Shown: positions 1 to 12,364, numbered from the stretch's first letter. The stretch: 64,000 nucleotides of DNA from Anthopleura xanthogrammica (GCA_964019055.1 OZ025209.1:11516981-11580980), one strand, 5' to 3'. Program-made: numbers and translations. The notes: a model not told the origin generated them from the sequence alone.

Positions 1-588
1 GGGTAGATGTTTTTCAAAGGTATATGAAAGGGGAACCTTTTCAGGCAAAAAGGTATACAAAGGGGTACCTTTTTTGCTGAAATTTGGTATAGAAAAGGGT
101 AAGAGGTCCAGAGTCCGGGCGGAGCATCCGCGTATGAAACGACACGAAGTACCCCCCTGTCTCGACCCCCATGACCCTCCCCCTGGATCCTCCCTCCTCC
201 TGGATCCGCCCTTGTAAATATGGTTGTTATACATAATTCGTTCACTTTTTCCTCCATTTATTCATTTAATTTTTCGTATACTTCCCCCCATATTCAAGCT
301 TCAGACCGAGGAAATCTGAAAAATAAAACTACAGCAAGTCGCGATGAGAGAATTCACCATTCCCCTTTTTACATTTTGATACCACTACCACCAAATTAAT
401 GTTTTAACTTCATTGTTATTCGTAAGAAAGCGGTATTAGTTAGGGAAACATGAACAAAAGGAACTGCGAAAAGGATTCTGGTAATAGAGGTCAGGTAGCA
501 AGCATAATGAAAGGAACGAGAACTATACTAGGAGAGTGGGTTTTTAAGAAAGGATAGTACGCAATTTATTATAATTTTTATGCATTAG
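1..588 (+). other. Intron of LOX-A (partial), repeat-derived
   Basis: This is non-coding sequence before the first visible exon of LOX-A. From about position 200 to 588 it matches the LOX-B intron at about 19965-20369, including the stretch around 'gaattcaccattcccc' and the acceptor context 'tgcattag'. It is therefore the homologous intron 9. The region at about 110-215 carries 'cctggatccgcccttg', the right end of the same small element seen at 19780-19966. No coding signal is visible. Confidence 0.6.
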
Positions 589-1594
589 ATTCGTGGGTTT
601 CCTGCGACGATTGACAGCAAAGAACAGCTTGTTGACACCTTCACTCAGATGATTTGGCTGATGTCAGCTCAACACTCGGCTGTCAATTATCCAATGGCAG
701 ATTACAGCACGTATATCCCAAACCTGCCTTGGAAACTCTACGACTCAGAAAGAGTTTCTAACACAACGCTTAGCCCAGAAAGGTTACCAAATAGGGCCGA
801 GATAGCTGTAAGTTTTTCATTATAGTAAACTGCTTTTTTAATGGATGTGCGGGGACAAATGAGAAGGGTTATGTTGCAGGGGTTGTAGCTAGCCGGCCTT
901 TGGCATTGAAGCTAAACGAACGGTGAGCTTGCAATGATAGGGACCTTTTTTAACACCTTGGACAATTATTCACATGTCTGTATCATTGCAAGCTCACCGT
1001 TCGTCTCGCTTCGGTGCAAAACCCCGGCTACCTTTCAAGACGGCGCAGGGAACTGTGAAGGGGACTATTGTTGTCTTTCCAAATTTGATGATAAAGTGTA
1101 CACAATATAAGCCAGTGAAAAAGTACGTAAACTAAACAGTACAAAGTAGTGAAAAATACTATTCTACTGCATCAATAATTTAATACGTGCGCGTGTTCTA
1201 TATATGTATAATATTTTTAATGGGCTACCTCTTGCTCATGCAGACCAGACGGAAAATTCTTTTTTTTTCTGATTCCTCCGATAAAATAGTATTAATAATG
1301 TGTGAATGTGTTATTAATGGCAATTCGTAATTTAATGAGTGACGTACCATTTGTTTTCAGGGTCAGCTTGCATATGCCATGACTCTTTCATCTTACCGCC
1401 TTGATCGCCTTTTCGACTATGCTGAATACCTAGATGACCCAAAGGGAAGAGAAATCGGGTTTCGTTATTTCAGCCGACTTAACGAAGTAGTAGAGCCCAT
1501 GTTAGAGAGAAGAAACAAAAGAAGGCTTGCTAAAGGTCATCTGACATATCCTTACATGCAACCACAATGGCTGCCTAACGGGATTGAAACTTAA
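589..1594 (+). CDS. Lipoxygenase-like protein LOX-A, 3' end (last two exons)
   Basis: Two exons are visible, 589-807 (219 nt, donor gtaagt) and 1361-1594 (234 nt, TAA stop), joined in phase 0 and encoding 150 residues. The upstream exons lie outside the window. The first exon carries the LOX helix motif SAQHSAVNYP, which holds the third iron His and the Asn ligand (5-LOX His550 and Asn554). The second covers the C-terminal helices and ends RWLPNGIET-like (here QWLPNGIET). Catalytic LOXs end in Ile, whose carboxylate binds iron; here the last residue is Thr. Exons and flanking introns are nearly identical to LOX-B, so A and B are recent duplicates. Function is not certain, because the first iron-ligand exon is not in the window. 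Confidence 0.85.
889..1070. mobile_element. Palindromic MITE-like element, family 1 (copy in LOX-A intron)
   Basis: This is an inverted-repeat element whose arms contain 'gaacggtgagcttgcaatga' and its reverse complement, with 'ggtagcc...cctttgcat'-type ends. Better-preserved copies lie at 13275-13472 and 25984-26184. The LOX-B intron matches LOX-A up to 'caggggttgtag' and then diverges without this element. Confidence 0.7.
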
Positions 1595-1673
1595 TTTGCT
1601 CCTGGACGGCCACCGGAAATCACGGGCAAACGCAACCCTTAAATAAGCTACCCATGGCTTATTTAATAAATAA

Positions 1674-2022
1674 TACTCCAGTTTCACATTCGATGGAAAC
1701 CGCTGTTTTTGAAGACCACAGACTCATTTGTACAGGCTTAGCCTCGTTTATAAGTCATCTATTCAAAGGCACCATTAAAAGTCCGTGGGATTGGTATTAT
1801 TCAACTTGCACATTCTTTACATTACAGTTGGCTGTTGCTAATGATTTGCATAAGTCAACCGTAATGTAAAGAATGTGTAAGTTGAACAATACCAATGTTT
1901 TGAAATCCCACGGACTTTTAATGATGTCGTTGAATAGCTGACTTATAAGCGAGGCTAAGCCTGTACAAATGAGTCTGTGGTCTTCAAAAACAGCGGTTTC
2001 CATCGAATGTGAAACTGGAGTA
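1674..2022. mobile_element. Long palindromic element, family 2 (downstream of LOX-A)
   Basis: This is a near-perfect inverted repeat of about 349 bp starting 'tactccagtttcacattcga' and ending with its reverse complement. The arms of about 165 bp meet around 'gctgttgctaatgatttgca'. The short ORFs inside, on both strands, are the same arm read twice. A second copy is at 52435-52782 inside a LOX-D intron. The equivalent position after LOX-B (about 21688) is empty. Confidence 0.85.
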
Positions 2023-2503
2023 TTTAGTAAACTAATAAATCAATGACAAGAATTAACTTTAAAAAAATTAGGTGAATAAAAAAGGGTTTGAGTTCAAGTT
2101 TTGAGTTTTTATTTATTTATTTTTTTTCCTTGTGTTACCCTCCCGAAATACCACACAATTCTATATAGCTGGGTTGTTCATGTATTCTCGTTATTATTCT
2201 TGTTATTTAGTTGCTAGGTCTTATTAGTATTCTCTATATAGGGAATAATAATGGCTAACTTAGAAAATACTAATTTATAAACCCGTATTTTCCCTGAGCT
2301 TCAAGGCTCTTTCCATTTGACGCCTTACTTGTAATTTCTCTATTGAATATACAGCAAATTCCCTGTCCGGGCAATTTAAATCATCTCTGAAATGTCGTAA
2401 TATATTGCTCATGATAGCAAATGCAATTAACATTACCGCCGAAAAAAGCCTAATCATTAATCTTTTGTTTGCCAAATAAAATCTACTGTAAGCTATCTAA
2501 GAA

Positions 2504-2711
2504 TTACAGCGCGACGCACTAAAGTATGACCACTTTTAATATATTCGCATACTTCTAAGCACGGGTTTTTGCTGCCAAACGGGTTTTACAAGCCTTATTT
2601 GGTAAAACCAGACAGCTTGGCATCAAATGTGTCTGTTTAACGTACAAAATCCCGTGCATAGAAGTATGCGAATACATTAAAAGTGGTCATACTTTTGCGC
2701 GTCGCGCTGTA
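2504..2711. mobile_element. Palindromic MITE-like element, family 3
   Basis: An inverted repeat of about 208 bp has termini 'ttacagcgcgacgc' and 'gcgtcgcgctgtaa' and arms containing 'tattcgcatacttct'. A second copy in LOX-C intron 4 (24704-24913) has the same ends. It has no coding capacity. Confidence 0.8.
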
Positions 2712-4767
2712 AGGGATATATTTTCAAGTCGTAGAATTTGCAAGCATACCGTGAGTTTCTTATTGTAACGCCACGTTGAAAAAAATTTCATGATTCCGCT
2801 CTCAAAGCTTTAGGCTTTAGGCTTTTTTCATCCACAACGTTAATTGAATTAGCTATATATTATAACAGCCTTCATTACTTCTAAAGTAAATCTTAACAGC
2901 CAGTAACTTAATATATATCTCTTGGACAGACACTGTTCGTCAAATGTAGCGATGTGATTTTGACGATATTTCGCTCAGTTATGCATTTCTATGATTTTTT
3001 TTGAGCCGATTCTGGATCATGTCTTGCCAATATTCAGCATTTAAACGGCAAATATTCGCGTTCTTCGACGTATTAGTAATTTAGATAAGATTTTGGTTTC
3101 TTACCGTCGTATACACATGGCATTGTTTAACATCTTGGACACTGTTATGTACATACTACGGTCTTTTACATTCGCTCTGACATCTAGTCAAACTGTAATT
3201 CGAAATAAATATATATTAACATTTTATCAGACATGTGTCTGAAACAAAACTCAAAAAGCTTTTTTCCAAAAACTCGTACTCACAATTTTCTCTTCAAATT
3301 ATATCGAAACTTGTCGATAAAAACCTTAGCTGCTTGTCATGGTCTCCTCATGTTACGACTGACTTTGCAACACAGTCTAGATCTCGATTAAAATTCTTAA
3401 GTCTCGGGGGACAGAACATGCCATGTTCTTGATGAACAGAACATTTTATTTAAAATTCATTTCTTTTATTTCAAGGCTAACAAAATATGTCGTATATCAA
3501 AGATTCATTCTCTCTTGGGAAAGGAACAAAAAAAACAAACATAGGAATTAAACAAATGCATACAAACAATGGTCTCGTGAGCATGACTTTATATTCTAAA
3601 TCGGTTAGAGAATAAACACTCGTACTTTATGGGATTTAAAGCTCCTCGCAATGATAAAGCTACTCGGGCTTTGCCCTCGTGGTTTTTTAACAATGCTCGG
3701 AGCTCTAAGTCCCATAAAGCACTCGCGTTTATTCTAGATCTCTAACCCTCACATATTCGCATCCTCTCTCCCCCAAAATCAAATATTGAGATTTCGTTAC
3801 ATTTTTGCTTCATATCAATTAAAGTTTCTGTCATTATTTCGAGAACGGCAGATGGCTGCACATGTTAATAAAATTGAGGGGTGGGTACAATCTTGACCTC
3901 TTCTAAAACAATGGAAAAACAGCATAAATCTGTCGAAAAATTAATATCAAATAAATTTAGAAATGATTTCAGCCACATCCTCAATCTTCAGTAGCTTATT
4001 TCATGAAGCCATCGTGTATAAACTGTAATAGTTTGTAAGCTAGGGCGAGACTGTTATTCTCATTTTTCTTGCTGTGTTTGTTTGACATTATTTCATTTGA
4101 TATTTGATTATGACAATTGACGTTTTAAAAGCCTAAAGCGGGGATGGAATAATTTTCGTCACTCTATATACTTCTTTCAGCTGCTGAAATAACAAGCAAT
4201 TATTTCAAGCAAATTGATCAGAAAGAGCAGTTAAACCATCGTGGATTCCGGCAAAAATATTTCCTTCGGCAGAACTCGACTGAATTTCATTTATATTTTC
4301 TCCCAACTAGCTGTCAATATAATATAACCCGTGTTGTCGGCTCAAAATCACAATAAGTAAGTATTGCTCATAATGACCTGTTGTTATTAAAGATAAAGTG
4401 GAATAAATTGTAAGGCAAGTTGAAGACGCGGTATGCGGAACTTTGACCTACCCCACCCCCTCACACATTTATTGAAATTAATTATCCAGTTTTATTAAAA
4501 TTGACATCAAAAACTTTAAAGAAAATTAACTAGAAGGATCAGTTAAATGGTAAATGAGATTCTTTTTAATGAATGAAACTTTAATTAGTACTATTTTAAT
4601 AGTTGACAAACTACACTCACCCCCCTCCCTAAGGGGAAATAAAATTTGTTCATTTTCTCGCCTCCTTGCTTTTGATTTTTGACATCTAGAACAATCTCTG
4701 TACCAATTTTGGTGCTTATATGCGATCTGTAACAATTTTTTTGCTAACAGACCGTTAAATTTTTCTC
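2712..4767. other. Intergenic, no gene seen; one palindrome at 3602-3748
   Basis: No supported exon is visible. The only clear structure is an inverted repeat at 3602-3748, with arms 'ggttagag...aataaac' and 'gtttatt...ctctaacc' around a short loop, typical of a small non-autonomous DNA element. Short ORFs here have no recognisable similarity. Confidence 0.5.
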
Positions 4768-4954
4768 TTTGAAAAACCTGAAACTAAAAATTTATTCTGC
4801 GGTAATCAACCAACAATGTGTTGTTTATAAATATGAGTGTGACTTGTGCGATGCAAGTTACGTTGGTTACACGCGTCGTCACCTTCACCAACGAATAGAA
4901 GATGAACCGAAACGTTGTTCAACTTTATTTTCCCTTATTTTTCTTGTTAAATAA
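4768..4954 (+). mobile_element. Penelope-like retroelement fragment (GIY-YIG endonuclease)
   Basis: The translation includes VVYKYECDLCDASYVGYTRR followed by HLHQRI. That is the start of the GIY-YIG nuclease of Penelope-like elements, including the CxxC spacing and the 'YVGYT' core. The frame ends after about 60 residues, so most of the nuclease and all of the reverse transcriptase are missing. It is a dead 3' fragment of a retroelement, not a host gene. Confidence 0.75.
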
Positions 4955-5312
4955 ATAAAAATTGTTTTCAATATTCAACGTGGAAAATCAAAGAACCATA
5001 GGAACCACTAAACCCGTGAAACAAATAGTTTAATTTAGTACTAAATAGCACTAATTAAACAATAGAAAACAAAGGATTTTGCTCTATATTTAGTTCTATT
5101 AAGGTTTTAGTTTGAGTATATATATACTCTACAAATCGTCCGCAGTTGCATCGTTAATGGTGTTAAAGGTCAGCCCCTCCTCCTATTGAGGGAACTTTTC
5201 ATCCATGGCCGAGATTTTTAAGGCTTTGCTGCTTGAAAAATAAGTACAGATTTTTGTACTTAATTTTAGATAAACGTACTGAATTTTATCTTTAACACCT
5301 TTTATCTTTTAC

Positions 5313-5802
5313 ACATTCTCATTCTCATTCTCATTCTCATTCTCATTCTCATTCTCATTCTCATTCTCATTCTCATTCTCATTCTCATTCTCATTCTCAT
5401 TCTCATTCTCATTCTCATTCTCATTCTCATTCTCATTCTCATTCTCATTCTCATTCTCATTCTCATTCTCATTCTCATTCTCATTCTCATTCTCATTCTC
5501 ATTCTCATTCTCATTCTCATTCTCATTCTCATTCTCATTCTCATTCTCATTCTCATTCTCATTCTCATTCTCATTCTCATTCTCATTCTCATTCTCATTC
5601 TCATTCTCATTCTCATTCTCATTCTCATTCTCATTCTCATTCTCATTCTCATTCTCATTCTCATTCTCATTCTCATTCTCATTCTCATTCTCATTCTCAT
5701 TCTCATTCTCATTCTCATTCTCATTCTCATTCTCATTCTCATTCTCATTCTCATTCTCATTCTCATTCTCATTCTCATTCTCATTCTCATTCTCATTCTC
5801 AT
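5313..5802. repeat. (CATTCT)n hexanucleotide microsatellite
   Basis: A 6-bp unit (cattct) is repeated about 82 times without visible interruption over about 490 bp. The long Met-Arg ORF on the minus strand is an artefact of the unit length being a multiple of three. Confidence 0.97.
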
Positions 5803-7168
5803 GTTAATGATATTCAAAAGCTAAGGATCCTTGCACTACCAACACGTAGGCTTTCTAAAGTCTAAGGGAAAGGCAGTAACTTCGAATTCATCAAGGACTT
5901 CATACTCATCGAACACGGTTTGCTGTATCCTGAAGGTAACTTCCAAAAGAACCATTCTTGCGCTCTGCCATTTGTTATGCCTTTAAGAATCCTTCTTTTA
6001 ACACTGTAATAATTCAACAAACTTTAAACAACCACCGTAGGTAGTCTGCGCCGTAATATAAGATATTGGTGTAGTTTCGACCTGACCACAGTTCATTATT
6101 AAGAAAACCATGGGAAATCTTACTGAATACCAACTATTAATAATAAGTTACTTAAGTTTTATCATTAGTGTATCAACCATTAGTTTTTTTAAATATTTTT
6201 CTATATATTAGTAATATTTTTAGGTATATATATGTCTATATATTTCTAATATAAATAGTTGGAATTCAGTAAGATATTTTTTTTTTACGATTACAAGGAT
6301 TTAGCTGAAGTTTATTGGACTCTTTAACGATTAGATAATATTTTACAATTATAAGGATTTTTAATTGCATTTAAAATATCCAATAGATGGATTCATTAAT
6401 ATAATAGATTATTAGAAGTTATTTAATAGGTCGTTCGACTCCGAAATGTAATTGTATAGATAGACTCATCTGTAATACAACAAAATTATTGCACGTTATT
6501 CAATAATGGATACAGTACTAGAATTTTCTTTTACAATTAGGATTTGATAATTTGATATTTTTATAAATTATACCAGTTATTTACTATTTAGTTATTTGCT
6601 TTTGTAATGACAGATATAATTTTGATGTTCATTTGAATATTTTATAGGAAATACGCAATACTGATAAATAATACATTATTAAATGGCCGGAAAAGCAGCA
6701 GGCTGGATAATATTTTCAAATAAATAACGACTGTTTTAATCGTAAACATGTTTCGGCATTTCATCAGCCATCTTCAGTACAAGTGTTACTTGCAAATATT
6801 ACTAAGAAAAAAGCTATAATTACAAAGAGAGTTTTAAATTAACATGATAAGGTTGTTGATTTAAGGATAGTGTTTCCCAAAGAATGTGTAAGGACTCTTT
6901 TATTTTGAGTTGGAACTAAGATGTGGCAGAATCTAAAATTTCAAAGCAATCACTGGAGCATGCCAACTTACGCAATGGAGGATCTTTAGATGCTTGAATA
7001 TATGAGAGGCCTTATATCACCCATTTCCGTATCATTTCTATTCCATTGACAAGTCCTGCGATATTGAGTCTATTGATAAGTTATTTTTGAAATCCTGACA
7101 GGAAATCCAAAACGATATTAATTTGGATACTTTCATAGTTAGGGTCGAGTCTCTTGAGACTTGCTCTC
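5803..7168. other. AT-rich intergenic DNA; possible Penelope-type terminal region near 6690-6800
   Basis: No gene is seen. Around 6690-6800 the sequence 'catgtttcggcatttcat' followed by 'catcttcag' resembles the flanks of Penelope-like elements in animals. This is a weak resemblance only. The rest is unstructured AT-rich DNA. Confidence 0.35.
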
Positions 7169-8567
7169 AGATCCGCGTACTTTAACGGAAAACGAGTAGA
7201 TAAATAAAAATGATATCAGGCTCCTAACATGTAATAATATGTTTATAAATATCAGTTTACCGTTTACCGTGAAGTGATATCGTATCACTTCACTGATATG
7301 GTTTTTATTCACGGCTTTAATTCGCGGATATCGATCCTAAATGTATAATAAATATATAATCCGTCCACTTCAAATCTGTGACCTAAGCATCGTTTATTCC
7401 CGACCGGGAATTCACATGGTGCGCACGGTATTAAGAATTTTTCCTCTCTTATTTATGCTTGATTTTACTGGAAGAGTTTTGGTTTTACTAGGAGAAGTTT
7501 TGGTTTTACCGCTGGAAGACTTTTGGTTTTACTGGGAGAGTTTTGGTTTTACTGGGAGAGTTTTGGTTTTACTGGGAGAGTTTACGTTTTACTGGGAGAG
7601 TTTTGATTTTACTGGGAGAGTTTTGGTTTTACTGGAAGAGTTTTGATTTTACTGGGAGAGTTTTGGTTTTACTGGAAGAGTTTTGGTTTTACTGGGAGAG
7701 TTTTTGTTACATTTAATGTCTGGGTTTTGTTGCGCCGGGCCATAATGTAGCTTTGTGCACTGTGATAATATCCGATGAGATGTGATCGGAATAGGAATCG
7801 TAAAAAGGAAAATAGGGGGTAAAAGCTAAATTCAAATAATAATTAAATAAAACCAGTTAACGTTGTTGCTCAATTTGCAAGACAATGGCAGAAAGTTAAT
7901 ATGAAAAGAGACAGTTACATGCTAATACTAAAAGCAAAGCAGAGTAAATAATGACAGGATAAAGATGGAAAACAATAAGATCAATGGACCTAATTATCCA
8001 TCTAGGCATAATATTTTTCCATTTCAGACCGAAATGACAGCTAGCTCATCAAGTGATAATATCCGAACAATGCGATCGGAATAGGGAGATAGCAGGTAAA
8101 AGCTAATAAAAATCAAGTATTGAATAAGGAAATCCACTTGTTGCACAAGGCAATGCCAAAAAGTTAGAAAAGAGACATTTACATTATAATACAACAAAGG
8201 AAAGCTGATTCAGAGTAAAACTGAATATAATCCACCTAGGGATAATATTTTCACCGTTCAGACCACGTGTCATTCTATTTAGAGTAATAAGTGTTTTTGG
8301 TTATAATAAGATCCGCGTACTTTAACGGAATACGAGAAGATAAAAATGATATCAGGCTCTTAACATGTAATAATATGTTTATAAATATCAGTTTACCGTT
8401 TACCGTGAAGTGATATCGTATCACTTCACTGATATGGTTTTTATCGACCCTAAATGTATAATAAATATATAATCCGTCCACGTCAAATCTGTGTACCTTA
8501 AGAATCGCTTATAGCAAGAGAGCCTAACCGGGAATTCACATGGTGCGCACGGTATTAAGAAGTTTTC
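7169..8567. repeat. Segmentally duplicated block enclosing minisatellite array 1
   Basis: The segment at about 7169-7440 ('agatccgcgtactttaacgg', 'gtgaagtgatatcgtatcac') is repeated at about 8310-8567. The segment at about 7700-8290 ('gggttttgttgcgccgggcc' onward) is repeated at 10272-10890. The block was therefore duplicated together with the minisatellite. No coding sequence is recognised. Confidence 0.8.
7468..7708. repeat. 20-bp minisatellite, array 1
   Basis: About 12 copies of a 20-bp unit of the form 'ttttggttttactgggagag' are present with point variants (ggaagag, gattttac). The translated ORF (GFTGRV / WFYWESF-type repeats) follows from the array and is open in several frames. Confidence 0.93.
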
Positions 8568-9359
8568 CTCTCTTATTTATGCTCTCTTGTTTATAGAGAT
8601 CCTTGTAGAGATTCTTTTTTTTTTTTTTTTTTTTACGGGTGCACATTATTTGGAGCCTCGCTCTGTTGTGCTGTCCCTCAACTTTTAGATTTTTGTTTTA
8701 TAATTATTATATATGTTTCTTGTGTTATTGTCTTTATTTATATTTTTGATTTATATTTTGCTATTTAGATTTTATATATTTTTAAGGTGGAAGTTTTGTA
8801 AATAAATAAATAGAGATCACGTGATGAAAAGAATGACGCTGCCTCTTTAAAATGAAAGAATATTTTTTTAAATGACTAACAGATATTCAATCCATGTTTT
8901 AAAAGAAAACCTTCCATAAAGTGTATACTTTGAGATTTCATTGAATATTAAGCGCTCTACGCGAACTTAAAGCAAATCCTGTTGACCCCTCTCATTTAAT
9001 TGCTAAATTGTCTGCAATTGTCTACAACCACTCTGGGCAAAATCTTTTCACATTGTCTTCAAAGAGAAGAAAAGTAAATGAGGGCTAATAAGTCTCCGTT
9101 GTGTAGGAAGTTGTATTTGTGCCTAAGGGCTTCTTTTCACCTACATCATATAGAAGAAGTAACTGATAGATTTGTTTTTATAGTTGTCTACTCTTCTTCG
9201 AGGGTGTTTCACTGCCTTTTCTCCCTCAGCAACCATTAATTTGAAAATAGGACGAGTGCCACAGATTTTAATTTGTTAGCCACAAGCCTTCGCCTACTAC
9301 AATCAAGGTCGGTGTTCAGTTTATTTAAAGATTGTGGAAATATTACAGTTTAGTAGAGG
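8568..9359. other. Intergenic between minisatellite arrays; poly-T near 8610-8632
   Basis: No gene is seen. The stretch contains a homopolymer T run and AT-rich unique sequence. An inner part ('tgaatattaagcgctctacgcgaacttaaa', 8943-8972) shows similarity in type to sequence near 60530, suggesting a dispersed repeat. Confidence 0.4.
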
Positions 9360-10268
9360 GTTTAGGTTTTACTGGGAGAGTTTTCGTTATAATCGGAGAG
9401 TTTTCAATTGATTTTACTGGAAGAGCTTTGGTTTTACGTACTGGGAGGGGTTTACGTTTTACTGGGAGAGTTTGATTTTACTGGAAGAGTTTGATTTTGC
9501 TTGGAGAGTTCTGGTTTAACTGGGAGAGTTTGATTTCACTGGAAATGTTTTGGTTTAACTGGGAGGGTTTTGGTTTTACTGGGAGAGTTTTGTTTTAACT
9601 GGGAGAGTTTGATTTTACTGAAAGAGTTTGATTTTACTGGAAATGTTTTGGTTTAACTGGGAGAGTTTGATTTTACTGGAAATGTTTTGGTTTAACTGGG
9701 AGAGTTTTGGTTTTACTGGGAGAGTTTCGATTTTACAGGGAGAGGATTGGTTTTACTGGGAGAGGATTGGTTTTACTGGGAGAGGATTGGTTTTACTGGG
9801 AGAGGATTGGTTTTACTGGGAAAGGATTGGTTTTACTGGGAGAAGATTGGTTTTACTGGAAGGTTTTTGGTTTTACAGGGAGAGGATTGGTTTTACTGGG
9901 AGAGGATTGGTTTTACTGGGAGAGGATTGGTTTTACTGGGAGAGGATTGGTTTTACTGGGAGAGGATTGGTTTTACTGGGAGGGTTTTGGTTTTACTGGG
10001 AGAGTTTTGGTTTTACTTGGAGAGGTTTGGTTTTACTGGAAGAGTTTTGGTTTTACTGGGAGAGGATTGGTTTTACAGGGAGAGGATTGGTTTTACTGGG
10101 AGAGGATTGGTTTTACTGGGAGAGTTTTGGTTTTACTGGGAGAGGATTGGTTTTACTGGGAGAGTTTTGGTTTTACTGGGAGAGTTTTGGTTTTACTGGG
10201 AGAGGTTTGGTTTTACTGGGAGAGTTTTCATTTTACTAGGAGAGTTTTCATTTTACTGGGAGAGTTTA
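9360..10268. repeat. 20-bp minisatellite, array 2 (expanded, with a second unit type)
   Basis: About 45 copies of the same 20-bp unit as array 1 are present. The 5' part is degenerate. The centre is homogenised to a variant with 'gaggattgg' instead of 'gagttttgg', and the 3' end reverts to the array 1 type. All three forward frames are open over hundreds of bases, which is a property of the repeat and not evidence of a protein. Confidence 0.93.
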
Positions 10269-10271
10269 TGC

Positions 10272-10982
10272 TAAATTTAATGTCTGGGTTTTGTTGCGCC
10301 GGGCCATAATGTAGCGTTGTGTACTGTGATAATATCCCAAGAGATGTGATCGGAATAGGAATCGTAAAAAGGAAAATAGGAGGTAAAAACTAAATTTAAA
10401 TGTTAATTAAATAAAACCTGTTGTTGCTCAATTTGCAAGACAATACCAGAAAGTTAATATGAAAAGAGACAGTTACATGCTAATACTAAAAGCAAAGCAG
10501 AATAAATCATGACAGGATAAAGATGGAAAACAATAAGATCAATGGACCTAATTATCCATCTAGGCATAATATTTTTCCATTCAGACCACGTTTTATTCTC
10601 CGTTGAGAATCCAGGTGATCTCGAAATGGCAGCTAGCTCATCAAGTGATAATATCCGAACAATGGGATCGGAATAGGGAGATAGCAGGTAAAAGCTAATA
10701 AAAATCAAGTATTGAATAAGGAAAACCACTTGTTGCACAAGGCAATGCCAAAAAGTTAGAAAAGAGACATTTACATTATAATACAACAAAGGAAATCTGA
10801 TTTAGAATAAAACTGAATATAATCCACCTAGGGATAATATTTTCACCGTTCAGACCACGTGTCATTCTATTTAGAGTAATAAATGTTTTTGGTTATAATA
10901 AATTTGGACCCGATAGTCCACCTAGGGATAATATTTTCACCGTTCAGACCACGTGGCGTTCTATTTAGAGTAATAAGTGTTT
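10272..10982. repeat. Second copy of the minisatellite 3' flank, with a local triplication
   Basis: Positions 10272-10890 repeat 7700-8290 almost base for base. Within it the short segment 'cacctagggataatattttc' with 'gttcagaccacgtg' occurs at 8231, 10824 and 10918, so a piece was duplicated again in this copy. ORFs in this stretch are not conserved between the two copies. Confidence 0.75.
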
Positions 10983-12229
10983 TGTTTTTATTCAAATTTG
11001 GACCCGATAATTTATCTTGGCATAATATTTTCCCATTTAAGACGACCGAGTGTCATTGTCTTGAGAATAATAATATTCTTTGTTTGAGTTGTATCCAAAT
11101 TCACGGTATCCGTAGCCATTATACAAAGAAATGATACTATTTGGAATGACACGTGCCTGGGCTCAAAGGGGGAAACACTGGACTAAGCGAAAAATACATG
11201 TTCATGCACATTGCGATGTGTGGGCCCGATCTATCAATCACAAAATCTGTAGCACTGTTCACAGATTTTCTCATGTCGGCCCGATTTTTCAAATTAAATT
11301 GGGAATCAGTCTTTAATAAATGATTTTTATTACCAAAATATATGTTGTAGTAGAGTTTTCAGTGGTGAGTTTACTTATGAGTCACTGGTAGTAAAACACA
11401 CAAAACTGAAGAGGAGGAATATTATATATATTGGTTGACGTAATCTCACTTTCATTTTTAAATTTTAAGCCTTTATATCTCTGAAATGAGAAGTCCATGC
11501 ATACTTTGTAAAAGTGTGCCATCGTATTAGTATACCCAAGATTTAAAAGTGATTTTCAAACTAAACCGTCAGAGTTGATAGGCACTTTAATAATGTTAGT
11601 ACGATCTTTCATGTGATGGGTTTTGTTTTTTAATTAGATTGATATTTGTACACTAGTCCAAGGCCTTCCTCGATTCTGGTAAGGCCAATTGTTAAAGAAT
11701 GATTGGCGACAACAGTGCAGATAGTCATTATGTAAGCAGATGATTCTCGGGTGCTCCTAGATGTTCCAAAATGACAGCTAAAAGTCTGCTAGCTCCAATT
11801 TTGTTGAACATTAATAGCTGGTCGCTGTCAGTAGGCAACTGACAAGCTCAATTAGCTTGTAACAAAGAAATCTCACTCATTTTCGTTTAAGAGCTAAAAT
11901 CCTACTTTAGGATAAAGGTCAGTTCTAAATTGAAAGTCAAGATTAGGCTTGCCGTCATATTATTAAGACTGTGATTATTATATAAATGCATGTAGCACAA
12001 AACACCGACAGTTCGTGTTCAGTGCAGTTCGTTGCGTGTAGTTGCTCACTTCGTTCAGTTTGTTGTGTTGAGTAGCCGCTCATTCAAGTGCAAGAGCAGT
12101 AAAGAAAAGAGCCAAGACCAAGGTTAGAAAAAGAATTTTTTTCCAGGAGGAAGAAAGAGATACTGGACATCCAGAGAAACTCTCCGTGAAACGTGCAATT
12201 TGCATTACAGTAGCTAAGAAAACAATAGA
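10983..12229. other. Intergenic; possible promoter/5' UTR of LOX-B near 11985-12130
   Basis: No exon is demonstrated. A TATA-like 'tatataaatg' at about 11989-11998 is followed by non-repetitive sequence ending 'gaccaagg' near 12122, a possible first non-coding exon. LOX-C has a TATA box and a spliced non-coding first exon, and LOX-B's ATG exon begins after an acceptor (14001-14002), so LOX-B needs an upstream exon. Assignment to this site is a guess. Confidence 0.25.
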
Positions 12230-12364
12230 AAAAGAAAAAAGAAAAAGAAAAAGAAAAAGAAAAAGAAAAAGAAAAAGAAAAAGAAAAAGAAAAAGAAAAA
12301 GAAAAAGAAAAAGAAAAAGAAAAAGAAAAAGAAAAAGAAAAAGAAAAAGAAAAAGAAAAAGAAA

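Noticed and set aside
1502..2003. Small ORFs on both strands after LOX-A
   Set aside because: They are mirror images of one another from the family 2 palindrome, or run antisense to the exon.
5302..5817. 171-codon Met-Arg repeat ORF (minus)
   Set aside because: It lies wholly in a hexanucleotide microsatellite; a unit length divisible by three keeps a frame open by chance.
9628..10309. Three overlapping plus-strand ORFs with GFTGRV/WFYWE repeats
   Set aside because: They are a 20-bp minisatellite read in three frames, with no splice sites or conserved single frame.
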